From: UBA7359 sp964523895
GTDB lineage: Bacteria > Pseudomonadota > Gammaproteobacteria > Eutrophobiales > Eutrophobiaceae
Length of the DNA: 62,232 nt
NCBI GenBank assembly: GCA_964523895.1
Contig: CAZGBJ010000014.1
Location: forward strand, 1-62,232
Direction of reading: 5' to 3'
Position numbers and translations under genes: made by a program. Numbering within the stretch: the stretch's first letter is position 1; each line of letters begins with the position of its first letter. Of this stretch, positions 44,554 through 53,393 are shown one piece after another. The notes under the pieces were generated by a model that did not search any database, had not been told where the DNA came from, and saw only the letters and a program-made list of their open reading frames with translations.

Positions 44554-46001
44554 TAGCCGACTGCGCCTTCAAGGGTAATGCCTAATAATTTTTGTGCTTC
44601 AACAGCAAACTCCATTGGTAATTCTTTAAAGACTTCTTTGCAAAAGCCATTTACGATCATGTTTACCGCGTCTTCTTCAGCAATGCCGCGTTGTAAACAA
44701 TAAAACAATTGATCATCGCCAATCTTTGACGTTGTTGCTTCGTGTTCAACGGTTGCGGATGAATTTTTTGCTTCGATATAAGGGAAGGTATGTGCGCCGC
44801 ATTGGTCACCCATTAATAGAGAATCACATTGGGTATAGTTTCTGGCGTTATCAGCACTCTTACTAATCTTTACCAGCCCTCGATAAGCCTGCTGCGCTTC
44901 TCTTGCTGAAATACCTTTTGAGATAATAGTGCTACTGGTGTTTTTACCAATATGAATCATTTTCGTACCGGTATCGGCTTGTTGATGATTGTTGGTTACC
45001 GCAACTGAATAAAATTCACCAACCGAGTTATCGCCTTTCAAAATACAACTAGGATACTTCCAGGTGATTGCTGAACCGGTTTCAACCTGAGTCCAGGACA
45101 CTTTGGAATTATTGCCGCGGCAATCGGCACGTTTGGTAACAAAGTTATAAATACCACCGACACCGTTTTCATCACCGGGATACCAGTTTTGCACAGTTGA
45201 ATATTTTATTTCTGCATCTTCTAAAGCAACTAACTCAACAACGGCAGCATGTAACTGGTTTTCATCACGCATTGGCGCGGTACAACCCTCAAGATAACTT
45301 ACATGACTCGCTTCATCAGCAATGATCAAAGTACGTTCAAACTGTCCTGTGTTAGATGCATTTATTCTAAAGTAAGTTGATAATTCCATTGGGCAACGTA
45401 CGCCTTTTGGAATATAAACGAATGAACCATCAGTAAAGACGGCGGAATTTAATGCTGCAAAAAAATTATCTGCTGCAGGAACAACAGAGCCTAAATATTT
45501 TTTAACTAATTCAGGGTGATCTTTAACGGCTTCAGAAAAAGAACAAAAAATGACACCAGCATCAGCGAGCTTGCCTTTAAAAGTTGTTGCAACGGAGACA
45601 CTATCAAACACCGCATCAACGGCAACACCCGCCAACATTTTTTGTTCTTGCAAAGGGATGCCGAGTTTTTCATAGGTTTCTAATAACTTTGGATCAACTT
45701 CATCTAAACTCTTTGGTCCATCGTCTTTTGATTTAGGTGCTGAATAATAAGAGATTGCCTGATAATCAATGTGTTCTATATCAAGGTGTGCCCAGGTAGG
45801 ATCGTCCATCGTTAACCAATGTCGATAGGCTTTTAAACGCCATTCGAGTAACCATTCAGGCTCTTCTTTTTTTGCCGAGATAAAGGCAATAGTCTCTTCA
45901 CTAAGACCTGCTGCTACCGTATCGGAATCAATGTCGGTAACAAAGCCGTGTTCATAATCTTTGCCAACCAGGTCTTCCATGTTTTCGCTATTAGTAGACA
46001 T
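44553..46001 (-). CDS. sufB: Fe-S scaffold SufB
   Basis: 482 residues. Beta-helix core with SFVYIPKGVRCPMELSTYFRIN, SYLEGCTAPM, KYPSCILKGDNSVGEFYSVA, and QCDSLLMGDQCGAHTFPYIEAKNSSATVEHEATTSKI, all typical. Assembles the cluster with SufC and SufD. Two bases after sufA. 3' end meets repeat C. Confidence 0.97.
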   Translation of the reverse strand: MSTNSENMEDLVGKDYEHGFVTDIDSDTVAAGLSEETIAFISAKKEEPEWLLEWRLKAYRHWLTMDDPTWAHLDIEHIDYQAISYYSAPKSKDDGPKSLDEVDPKLLETYEKLGIPLQEQKMLAGVAVDAVFDSVSVATTFKGKLADAGVIFCSFSEAVKDHPELVKKYLGSVVPAADNFFAALNSAVFTDGSFVYIPKGVRCPMELSTYFRINASNTGQFERTLIIADEASHVSYLEGCTAPMRDENQLHAAVVELVALEDAEIKYSTVQNWYPGDENGVGGIYNFVTKRADCRGNNSKVSWTQVETGSAITWKYPSCILKGDNSVGEFYSVAVTNNHQQADTGTKMIHIGKNTSSTIISKGISAREAQQAYRGLVKISKSADNARNYTQCDSLLMGDQCGAHTFPYIEAKNSSATVEHEATTSKIGDDQLFYCLQRGIAEEDAVNMIVNGFCKEVFKELPMEFAVEAQKLLGITLEGAVG

Positions 46002-46003
46002 GT

Positions 46004-46357
46004 TTAATTCTCTACGCCTTCTTTAAGGCTGAAGCTTTCACCACAACCACAAGATTCTTCTACATTAGGGTTCTTGAATTTAAAACCTGAGTTCAAACCT
46101 TCGCGACTAAAGTCGAGTTCTGTACCAGCGAGATAACTTAAGCTTTGTTCATCGACAATAATTTTAATGCCATTCGATTCAATTTCTTTGTCTTCTTTGT
46201 TGATCTCTTTCGCCGTTTCAATAACGTATTGATAACCGGAACAACCGGTTGTTTTAACAGCAAGGCGTAAACCAATGCCATTCTCATCTTTTTCGAGAAC
46301 TTTCAGTACATGCTCTTTTGCACTGTCAGTTAGATTAATTGTTGTTTCATTAGTCAT
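46004..46357 (-). CDS. sufA: A-type Fe-S carrier (SufA/IscA family)
   Basis: 117 residues. Cluster cysteines C39, C103, C105 in TTGCSGYQY and ESCGCGESF. Position between the regulator and sufB supports SufA; ErpA and IscA are close alternatives by sequence. Transfers clusters from SufBCD to targets. Confidence 0.92.
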   Translation of the reverse strand: MTNETTINLTDSAKEHVLKVLEKDENGIGLRLAVKTTGCSGYQYVIETAKEINKEDKEIESNGIKIIVDEQSLSYLAGTELDFSREGLNSGFKFKNPNVEESCGCGESFSLKEGVEN

Positions 46358-46365
46358 AATATTTT

Positions 46366-46824
46366 TTAGTTATTTGTCATTTGCATCATCACGATGTCTT
46401 GTCGTTCCGCAACTTTCTTCACATTGTTTCGTTGTATTAAGTCGGCGAGCGTCATGCCGTTAAGAAACTCAGAAATATGGAGATTAAGTTCCATCCAAAG
46501 ATCATGTGTTAAGCAACGTAAGTCACCCTGACAGTTTTGTTTGCCACCACAGCGTGTCACGTCAATCGGTTCATCAACGGAGTAAATAATTTTGGCAATG
46601 CTTATATCTGCAATATCGAGAGCAAGACGGTAACCACCGCCGGGACCTCGGGCACTCTCGACCAGTTCATGACGTTTTAATTTGCTAAAAAGCTGTTCCA
46701 GATAGGTCAGAGAAATATCCTGACGACGAGAGATATCGGCCAGATTAACCGGGCCTTCCTTATCATGAAGTGCTAAATCCAGCATTGCGGTAACGGCATA
46801 TCGGCCTTTGGTTGTCATTTTCAT
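46366..46824 (-). CDS. iscR: Rrf2-family Fe-S regulator IscR (heads the SUF operon)
   Basis: 152 residues. N-terminal winged helix (MTTKGRYAVTAMLDLAL, then YLEQLFSKLKRHELVESARGPGGGYRLA). The 2Fe-2S ligands C92, C98, C104 and H107 fall at the same residue numbers as in E. coli IscR. In E. coli the holo-form represses isc through type 1 sites and the apo-form activates suf through type 2 sites. Two type 1-like sites lie just upstream, so autoregulation of iscR-suf is expected. SufR is rejected because the cysteine set is IscR's. Confidence 0.93.
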   Translation of the reverse strand: MKMTTKGRYAVTAMLDLALHDKEGPVNLADISRRQDISLTYLEQLFSKLKRHELVESARGPGGGYRLALDIADISIAKIIYSVDEPIDVTRCGGKQNCQGDLRCLTHDLWMELNLHISEFLNGMTLADLIQRNNVKKVAERQDIVMMQMTNN

Positions 46825-46870
46825 CGTCAGTTTTTACGTATATTTACCAAAATGGGGTGAGGAGACTCAC

Positions 46871-46895
46871 ATAACCTAGTAGTTTAGTCAAGTAT
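46871..46895. promoter_or_regulatory. Putative IscR type 1 operator, site 1
   Basis: A 25-base dyad, starting ATAACCTAGTAGTTTAG on the plus strand, fits the published type 1 consensus (ATA-SYY-GACT-RWWWY-AGTC-RRS-TAT) at 21 of 25 positions. It sits 47 bases upstream of the iscR ATG. Confidence 0.7.
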
Positions 46896-46920
46896 ATTTC
46901 CGACTAATTCACTAAGGAAT
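46896..46920. promoter_or_regulatory. Putative IscR type 1 operator, site 2
   Basis: Directly adjoining site 1, starting ATTTCCGACTAATTCACT on the plus strand; 20 of 25 positions fit the same consensus. Two tandem type 1 sites also control iscR in E. coli. The weaker outer triplets leave more doubt than for site 1. Confidence 0.6.
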
Positions 46921-47001
46921 AATGTAGGCTTCAGCATAATCAGCGTAAATGACTGATTATATTTAGTTATTTGATTTTAATGAGGAAGGTAATTACTAAT
47001 A

Positions 47002-47217
47002 TTACATTGCAAAATGCAGTATTAATTTCACAACGCCAATTAGCGATATTATAAAACAGAAAACCAGAAAGAAGCCGATGATGACATAAACCTTAATTCC
47101 ATTCTTTTCGATATAAGCTTCATCACGAGCCAAGTTTTCTTTATTTTGAACGCCAAAAAAAGAGCCTAATAGGCTAAATGCGATTTGAAAAATAGTGGGA
47201 TCTTTTTCTTCAGTCAT
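47002..47217 (-). CDS. DUF2970 small membrane protein
   Basis: 71 residues. IAFSLLGSFFGVQNKENLARDE is the DUF2970 signature (S-x-FFGVQ-x(2)-x-N), followed by one membrane segment (about 46-68). Function unknown. Twelve bases after cysE, so probably the last gene of the valS-cysE unit; the iscR promoter follows. Confidence 0.85.
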   Translation of the reverse strand: MTEEKDPTIFQIAFSLLGSFFGVQNKENLARDEAYIEKNGIKVYVIIGFFLVFCFIISLIGVVKLILHFAM

Positions 47218-47229
47218 AATTGTTTCTCT

Positions 47230-47910
47230 TTATTTCTTTTTAAGTTCTTCAAGTTCTTTTTCGACTTTATTCATATGATCAAGCATAGCATCTAATGCAT
47301 TCTGAATAGGATCAGACATATCTTTACTTTCTGCATAGGCTTCAAAACCAATCTTCTTCGCCATTGCTTCACGTTTTTCTGATTTTTCATCAGTGTCCTT
47401 CTTGATAACAACATGTCCAGGAACGCCAACGACGGTAGCCTCTGCCGGAACATCTTTTACCACAACGGCATTACAACCAATGCGTGCACACTCGGAAACT
47501 GTAATGGGGCCAAGAATTTTTGCACCAGCACCAACGACTACATTATCTTCCAGGGTTGGATGACGTTTGCCTTTGTTCCATGTTGTGCCACCTAGTGTGA
47601 CGCCATGATAGATAGAAACATCATCACCAATCTCTGCTGTTTCACCAATAACAATGCCCATGCCGTGATCGATAAAGAAACGTCGGCCAATAACAGCGCC
47701 AGGATGGATTTCGATACCCGTTAAGAAACGCGCGACATGTGCTGTCATACGCGCGAGTAAATGTAACTTATTTTTCCAAAGCCAATGATTCATTCGATGA
47801 AGGACAATCGCTTGAAAGCCAGGGCAGGTAAAGATTGTTTCCAATACCGAACGTGCCGCAGGATCGCGTTCAAATACAACCTCAATTTCTTCTTTAATTG
47901 TGCTTAACAT
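47230..47910 (-). CDS. cysE: Serine O-acetyltransferase
   Basis: 226 residues. N-terminal helical part (about 1-55), then left-handed beta-helix with HPGAVIGRRFFIDHGMGIVIGETAEIGDDV and VTLGGTTWNKGKRHP. Catalytic Asp/His pair is in FIDHGMG. Makes O-acetylserine for cysteine synthesis. A lysine-rich coiled tail (about 185-226) follows. ATG overlaps the valS stop. Cysteine is SufS's substrate, and the SUF operon lies next door. Confidence 0.93.
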   Translation of the reverse strand: MLSTIKEEIEVVFERDPAARSVLETIFTCPGFQAIVLHRMNHWLWKNKLHLLARMTAHVARFLTGIEIHPGAVIGRRFFIDHGMGIVIGETAEIGDDVSIYHGVTLGGTTWNKGKRHPTLEDNVVVGAGAKILGPITVSECARIGCNAVVVKDVPAEATVVGVPGHVVIKKDTDEKSEKREAMAKKIGFEAYAESKDMSDPIQNALDAMLDHMNKVEKELEELKKK

Positions 47911-50750
47911 TATTTTTTTAATAATTTGGATATTGATTCTAATTGTTCTTGATACGTTTTAATCTCGTTTAGTATATCAGCAAGTCGTTGTTTCACACCT
48001 TCGACCACGTCTTCTGGGGCACGTTCAACAAAGTTTTTATTTTCTAGTTTGTTTTCAATACCCGTTTTTTCTTTTTCCAGTTTTTCCAGAAGAGTATGAA
48101 TGCGTGCTTTTTCAGCTTCCGGGTCAATGATATCAGCTAGCGGAACAAGCATTGTCATTTCTCCAGCTAATGCCATCACTGCATCGTCCATTTCGCCTTC
48201 AGCATCACTAACCGATTCAATTTTACCCAATGATTGAATGTATGTTTTATTTTCCTCTAAACATTGCGATTCTTCTTCAGTGCCATTACGAACAAATACG
48301 TTTAACGATTTCCCGGGTGAGATGTCTCTTTCGGCACGAATTCGACGAACACCTAAAATAAATAACTTAACCCACTCAATTTGCTTCGCGGCTTTATCGT
48401 CAATTTCAAAATCATCCTGCTTGGGGAAAGATTCGAGCATAATGCTTTCGCCGTTCTTTTCCAGTAGTGGTGCAACGCGATGCCAAAGCTCTTCTGTAAT
48501 AAAAGGTATAAAGGGGTGTAGTGTACGTAACAAGGTTTCGAGTACATTAATTAATGTATATAAGGTGCCGCGTTTTTCTGCTTCGCTTGCTTGTTCGCTA
48601 TTTAATGTTGTCTTTGATAATTCCAGATACCAGTCACAATATTGATCCCAGGTAAATTCATACAGCGCCTGTGATGCTAAATCAAAGCGATATGTACGCA
48701 TACCTTCATGTGTTGCAGCGATCACTTTTGCTAATTCCGTATTAACCCAACGTTCTGCAAGACCAAATTTTTTATCGCTATTGTTGATATTGATCTCTTG
48801 AGCTCTCGTCGCTTCGGACTCCTGTCCTACCGCGACACTTGCACATCCATGTGCTTCGCACATCATTAATACATATCTAGTTGCGTTCCAGATTTTGTTA
48901 CAGAAATTTCGATAACCTTCTATTCGTCCAATATCAAAACGAATATCTCTACCTTGCGTTGCCATTGTCGCAAAAGTAAAACGTAAGGAGTCTGTTCCAT
49001 ATGCTGCGATACCATCAGGAAAATGTTTGCGTGTCGCCTTTTCAATTTTCGCGGCCATTTGTGGCTGCATGAGTCCACTTGTACGTTTACTTACCAGGGC
49101 TTCCAGATCAATACCATCGATAACATCTAAAGGATCGATAACATTACCTTTCGATTTCGACATTTTTTGTCCATCGGAATCACGAACCAGGCCATGGATG
49201 TAAATTTCTTTAAATGGCACGTCATCCATGAACTTAAGCCCCATCATGATCATGCGTGCAACCCAGAAGAAAATAATATCGAAACCGGTTACTAAAACAT
49301 TGGTCGGATAAAACTTATCAAGCTCGGGTGTTTTTTCTGGCCAACCCAAGGTTGAATAAGGCCATAAGGCAGAAGAGAACCAGGTATCTAATACATCTTC
49401 GTCTTGTTTAAGATTAATATCAGCAAGATTATTTTTTTCTCTTACTTCGGCTTCATTGCGACCAACATAAATATGTCCTTCATCGTCATACCATGCTGGA
49501 ATACGATGTCCCCACCACAGTTGGCGAGAGATACACCAGTCCTGAATATTGCGCATCCACTCAAAATAAGTTTTATCCCAATTACCCGGTACAAATTTTA
49601 TGTCGCCATCTTCTACTGCTTTAATAGCCGGATCAGCAAGCGGTTGAATTTTTACATACCATTGATCGGTTAAATAAGGTTCGACAACTTGATGGGAACG
49701 ATCACCGCGAGGCACCATTAACTTATGATCATCAATCTTATCTATTAAACCGAGCTCTTCCAGATCGGCAAGAATTTGTTTACGCGCAACATAACGATCC
49801 ATGCCACGAAATTTTTCTGGTGCTTCATCGTTGATGGCGGCATCAATAGTAAAAATATTAATTTTTTCAAGATTGTGTCGTTCGCCCATCTCATAATCAT
49901 TAAAATCATGTGCTGGTGTAATCTTTACACAACCGGTTCCGAATTCCGGATCAACATAATCATCAGCAATAACAGGCAAGCTTCGATCTGTTAAAGGTAA
50001 CAGTACTTCTTTGCCAACAAGATTTTTATATCGTTCATCATCAGGGTGTACGGCAACGGCGGCATCACCAAGCATGGTTTCAGGGCGGGTTGTTGCGACA
50101 ATAATATATTCAAGGCCATCAATCGCTTCTTTTAATGGATAACGCATATGCCAAAGATGACCATTTTCTTCTTCAGAGATAACTTCAAGATCAGAAATAG
50201 CTGTGTGTAAAACAGGATCCCAGTTAACCAATCGCTTCCCGCGATAGATCAAACCTTCTTCATGTAAACGAACAAACACTTCTTTAACAGCATCGGATAA
50301 ACCATCATCCATAGTAAAGCGTTCGCGTGACCAGTCCATAGATGTTCCGAGCCGACGTGATTGACGAGTAATGGTGTTACCGGAATGTTCTTTCCAATCC
50401 CATACGGCATCAATAAATTTTTCTCGACCGAGATCGTGTCGCGTGCTGTTATCTTCTTGTTGTAGTTGTCGTTCAACAACCATCTGCGTTGCAATACCTG
50501 CATGATCTGTCCCGCATTGCCATAAGGTGTCATCACCATTCATACGATGATAACGCGTTAATACATCCATCAATGTTTGTTGGAATGCATGACCCATATG
50601 TAAACTGCCGGTAACGTTAGGTGGTGGCAGCATGATGCAATAAGAATTTCCTTCACCCTTGCTATCATTTCGGGGAGCGAAGTAATTATTCTTTTCCCAA
50701 TTATCGTAACAACTGGTTTCTATCGATTCAGGTTTGTAAGTCTTTTCCAT
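47910..50750 (-). CDS. valS: Valyl-tRNA synthetase
   Basis: 946 residues. Class I signatures: PPPNVTGSLHMGHAF (HIGH-type) and KMSKSKGNVIDP (KMSKS). The CP1 editing domain (about 190-340) includes TTRPETMLGD. The C-terminal coiled coil (about 885-946, EKARIHTLLEKLEKEKTGIENKLE) binds tRNA. Follows a small gene and holC as in other gammaproteobacteria. Confidence 0.98.
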   Translation of the reverse strand: MEKTYKPESIETSCYDNWEKNNYFAPRNDSKGEGNSYCIMLPPPNVTGSLHMGHAFQQTLMDVLTRYHRMNGDDTLWQCGTDHAGIATQMVVERQLQQEDNSTRHDLGREKFIDAVWDWKEHSGNTITRQSRRLGTSMDWSRERFTMDDGLSDAVKEVFVRLHEEGLIYRGKRLVNWDPVLHTAISDLEVISEEENGHLWHMRYPLKEAIDGLEYIIVATTRPETMLGDAAVAVHPDDERYKNLVGKEVLLPLTDRSLPVIADDYVDPEFGTGCVKITPAHDFNDYEMGERHNLEKINIFTIDAAINDEAPEKFRGMDRYVARKQILADLEELGLIDKIDDHKLMVPRGDRSHQVVEPYLTDQWYVKIQPLADPAIKAVEDGDIKFVPGNWDKTYFEWMRNIQDWCISRQLWWGHRIPAWYDDEGHIYVGRNEAEVREKNNLADINLKQDEDVLDTWFSSALWPYSTLGWPEKTPELDKFYPTNVLVTGFDIIFFWVARMIMMGLKFMDDVPFKEIYIHGLVRDSDGQKMSKSKGNVIDPLDVIDGIDLEALVSKRTSGLMQPQMAAKIEKATRKHFPDGIAAYGTDSLRFTFATMATQGRDIRFDIGRIEGYRNFCNKIWNATRYVLMMCEAHGCASVAVGQESEATRAQEININNSDKKFGLAERWVNTELAKVIAATHEGMRTYRFDLASQALYEFTWDQYCDWYLELSKTTLNSEQASEAEKRGTLYTLINVLETLLRTLHPFIPFITEELWHRVAPLLEKNGESIMLESFPKQDDFEIDDKAAKQIEWVKLFILGVRRIRAERDISPGKSLNVFVRNGTEEESQCLEENKTYIQSLGKIESVSDAEGEMDDAVMALAGEMTMLVPLADIIDPEAEKARIHTLLEKLEKEKTGIENKLENKNFVERAPEDVVEGVKQRLADILNEIKTYQEQLESISKLLKK

Positions 50751-50841
50751 TGTAATAAATTATAGTGAGCCTAAAGTTTGTGCTCAATTAAACAGGAGGG
50801 CATTGTCCACATGTAGCCAATCCAGGGCAATGTCTAATTAG

Positions 50842-51225
50842 TTATTTCTTTTCATCATCAATATGCAATTCTTTTAATAATCGCGTTTTTACTTCATCAA
50901 TAATGCTGTCTTTGAGCATGAGGATTAATTCATCCAGATCTTCGCTAATCTCTTTATCTATTTTATCAATGATGTCATTAACCATCTGGTCATCTTTCTT
51001 TAAATTAGCCAGAGCTTGTGTTTCGTCAGGATTTAAATCTTCATCAGTTACGGCTTCTACTAAAATGGGTATGCCATCCGTACCGACATTGAGTCTAGGT
51101 AACGCAGCTTGTTGAGCTTCGGCTTTTTTTTCTGCGAGCAGGGTTTCCAGCTCATCAATTTGGCTAATTAAATTAGCCTTATCTACAGGCAATAGTGTTT
51201 CAGGTTCTTTTGTTGAATCAACCAT
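50842..51225 (-). CDS. Small acidic helical protein between holC and valS, function unknown
   Basis: 127 residues, predicted soluble and strongly acidic. Residues about 14-42 look like a coiled coil (NLISQIDELETLLAEKKAEAQQ), followed by a P-R-L-x-V-x(2)-GIPILVEAV stretch, and helices to the end (IIDKIDKEISEDLDELI). Overlaps the end of holC by eight bases, so translation is coupled. I do not recognise a named family; small genes occupy this slot in related genomes, but I cannot verify homology. Confidence 0.7.
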   Translation of the reverse strand: MVDSTKEPETLLPVDKANLISQIDELETLLAEKKAEAQQAALPRLNVGTDGIPILVEAVTDEDLNPDETQALANLKKDDQMVNDIIDKIDKEISEDLDELILMLKDSIIDEVKTRLLKELHIDDEKK

Positions 51226-51658
51226 GATCTTGCAGTTTATCTATCTTGTGATCATGAGTTTCGAAATCGCCATTTTTGTACTGTCGATATCGTTGTCGTG
51301 CATGTTGCTTATTGGTCTCATCGCCACCAACAATTTCAACAATGCGATCAAAATTGGAAATAAAATCAGGAATCTCGTGATCAAGATTGATGACGACTTG
51401 CGATTGTTCGGGGAAATTATTACCAAAACCAACAGTAACAGGTGTGTCTTCATTCTCAATTCCATTATATAACTCGTGAGGAACGAAACTAATGTCACGA
51501 AAGGTCCACAATAAATCATCCATACCTTTTGCTTTTTCTTCAGATTGTGTATGTATATGGACGCGGTTACCCGTAGCCCATGCTTTTTTTGCAATCGTAC
51601 ATGCAAATCTGTCCGTGCCGATTCCGTCAGGCAAGATATAAAAGTCAACGCGTGACAT
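51218..51658 (-). CDS. holC: DNA polymerase III chi subunit
   Basis: 146 residues. VDFYILPDGIGTDRFACTIAKKAWATGNRVHIHTQSEEKAKGMDDLLWTFRD is typical of chi, as is PVTVGFGNNFPEQSQVVINLDHEIPDFISNFDRIVEIV. Chi joins the clamp loader to SSB. It follows pepA by 22 bases, the common order. Confidence 0.93.
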   Translation of the reverse strand: MSRVDFYILPDGIGTDRFACTIAKKAWATGNRVHIHTQSEEKAKGMDDLLWTFRDISFVPHELYNGIENEDTPVTVGFGNNFPEQSQVVINLDHEIPDFISNFDRIVEIVGGDETNKQHARQRYRQYKNGDFETHDHKIDKLQDHG

Positions 51659-51680
51659 GCAAGATAAATTCCGAAGTTAC

Positions 51681-53171
51681 TTAATTTATTTGATTAAAAA
51701 TATACTGCATTAACAAAGAGACAGGTCGCCCCGTCGCCCCTTTATTCGCACCAGATAACCAGGCCGTGCCGGCGATATCAAGATGTGCCCAATGATGTTT
51801 CTCAGCAAAGCGCGATAGGAAACATGCGGCAGTCACAGTACCTGCTTCTCGCCCACCAATGTTTGCCATATCTGCAAATGGGCTATTAAGTTGTTGTTGG
51901 TATTCATCCCATAGTGGCAACTGCCAGGCGCGGTCGCCCGATTCATCACCAGCGCTCAAAAGTTCTCTAGCTAAAGGATTGTGATTACTTAATAAACCTG
52001 TCGCATGTTTGCCCAGTGCAATAACGCAAGCACCCGTTAAGGTTGCGATATCAATAATAACTTTAGGATTAAAACGTTCACTATAAGTAATCGCATCACA
52101 TAAAATTAAACGGCCTTCTGCATCCGTGTTCAGCACTTCAATCGTTTTACCAGACATACTGGTAAAAATATCACCCGGATTAGTTGCCGTTCCACTAGGC
52201 ATATTTTCAACAGCAGGGATTACGCCAACAACATTAATGGGTAAACCAATTTCCGCAACGGCAGAGAGTGTTCCAAAAACAGAAGCGGCACCGCACATAT
52301 CGTACTTCATTTCATCCATAGCAGGAGAAGGCTTTATTGAAATACCGCCAGTATCGAAGGTAACACCTTTGCCAACCAGAACGATAGGTTTTTGCGTTTT
52401 TTTAGAACCTTTATATTCCAGTGTAATTAATTTTGCCGGTTTAGCTGAACCTTGAGACACGGAAAGTAATGATCCCATTCCCAATTTTTTCATGTCCGCT
52501 TCTTCTAATACATTTACCGTTAACGAACGATTTCCTTTGGCTAATTCAGTTGCTTGTTTTGCCAGATAGCTCGGCGTACAAACGTTAGATGGGCGATTGG
52601 CAAGATTGCGAGTCAGTTTTATACCATTTGCAATTGCGCGGCCTTCATTCAATGCGACTTCACCTTGCGGTAATTCCCTGCGAGTGGGGACGGTAAAGGT
52701 AATTTTGCGCAATGGCCGTTTACTTTTTTTCTTCTTGCTTTTTAATTCATCAAATTTATAAAGAGTGTGTTCTGCAACTTGTACCGCTTGTCTTATTTTC
52801 CAACGGTGGTTGCGCCCTTTTATACTTAATTCACTCAGGTAGTTCACACATTCCAGTGATCCTGTGCCATTTAATGCACGAATACTGTTTGCAATAATTT
52901 TGCGGTAATTTCGATCATCGATTTCTCTTTCCTTGCCGCAACCAATCAGGAGAACTCGATCAGATATCATTCCGGGAACGTTATGTAACAATAAATATTG
53001 TCCCTTGTTGCCATCCATATCACCACGACGGATCAGGTTTGACAGGTGTTTCTTGCTGACAGTATCAATTGCCTTGGCGGCACTGGAAAGTCGCCTTGAT
53101 TCAAAAATGCCAACAATGACACACGCTGTTCGTTGTTTTTCCGGGTTGCCACTTTTTATATTAAAATCCAT
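51681..53171 (-). CDS. pepA: Leucyl aminopeptidase (M17)
   Basis: 496 residues. Catalytic-domain signature NTDAEGRLILCDAI, metal-binding VLVGKGVTFDTGGISIKPSPAMDEMKYDMCGAA, and GREAGTVTAACFLSRF, all at usual places. N-terminal macro-like domain about 1-170. Cytoplasmic; in E. coli PepA also acts as a DNA-binding regulator. Divergent from lptF with a 222-bp gap. Confidence 0.96.
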   Translation of the reverse strand: MDFNIKSGNPEKQRTACVIVGIFESRRLSSAAKAIDTVSKKHLSNLIRRGDMDGNKGQYLLLHNVPGMISDRVLLIGCGKEREIDDRNYRKIIANSIRALNGTGSLECVNYLSELSIKGRNHRWKIRQAVQVAEHTLYKFDELKSKKKKSKRPLRKITFTVPTRRELPQGEVALNEGRAIANGIKLTRNLANRPSNVCTPSYLAKQATELAKGNRSLTVNVLEEADMKKLGMGSLLSVSQGSAKPAKLITLEYKGSKKTQKPIVLVGKGVTFDTGGISIKPSPAMDEMKYDMCGAASVFGTLSAVAEIGLPINVVGVIPAVENMPSGTATNPGDIFTSMSGKTIEVLNTDAEGRLILCDAITYSERFNPKVIIDIATLTGACVIALGKHATGLLSNHNPLARELLSAGDESGDRAWQLPLWDEYQQQLNSPFADMANIGGREAGTVTAACFLSRFAEKHHWAHLDIAGTAWLSGANKGATGRPVSLLMQYIFNQIN

Positions 53172-53393
53172 GCCTGCTCCAAAATAGCTTAGTGTTAGGT
53201 AAATATTCTTTTTTTATGGTTTAAAACGCCACGATATTAAGTAAATTTATTCTGCGTTAACGCTTTAAGCGTGTCATAATCGCTTCGATTTTTGTTAAAA
53301 ACAGAGAAAAATGACCAAAACCGTACTTTTTTACAAGTTTATTCATTTATCTTCGACTAAGCAAAGCCGTATTACAACTAAAAGGCCGGAATT

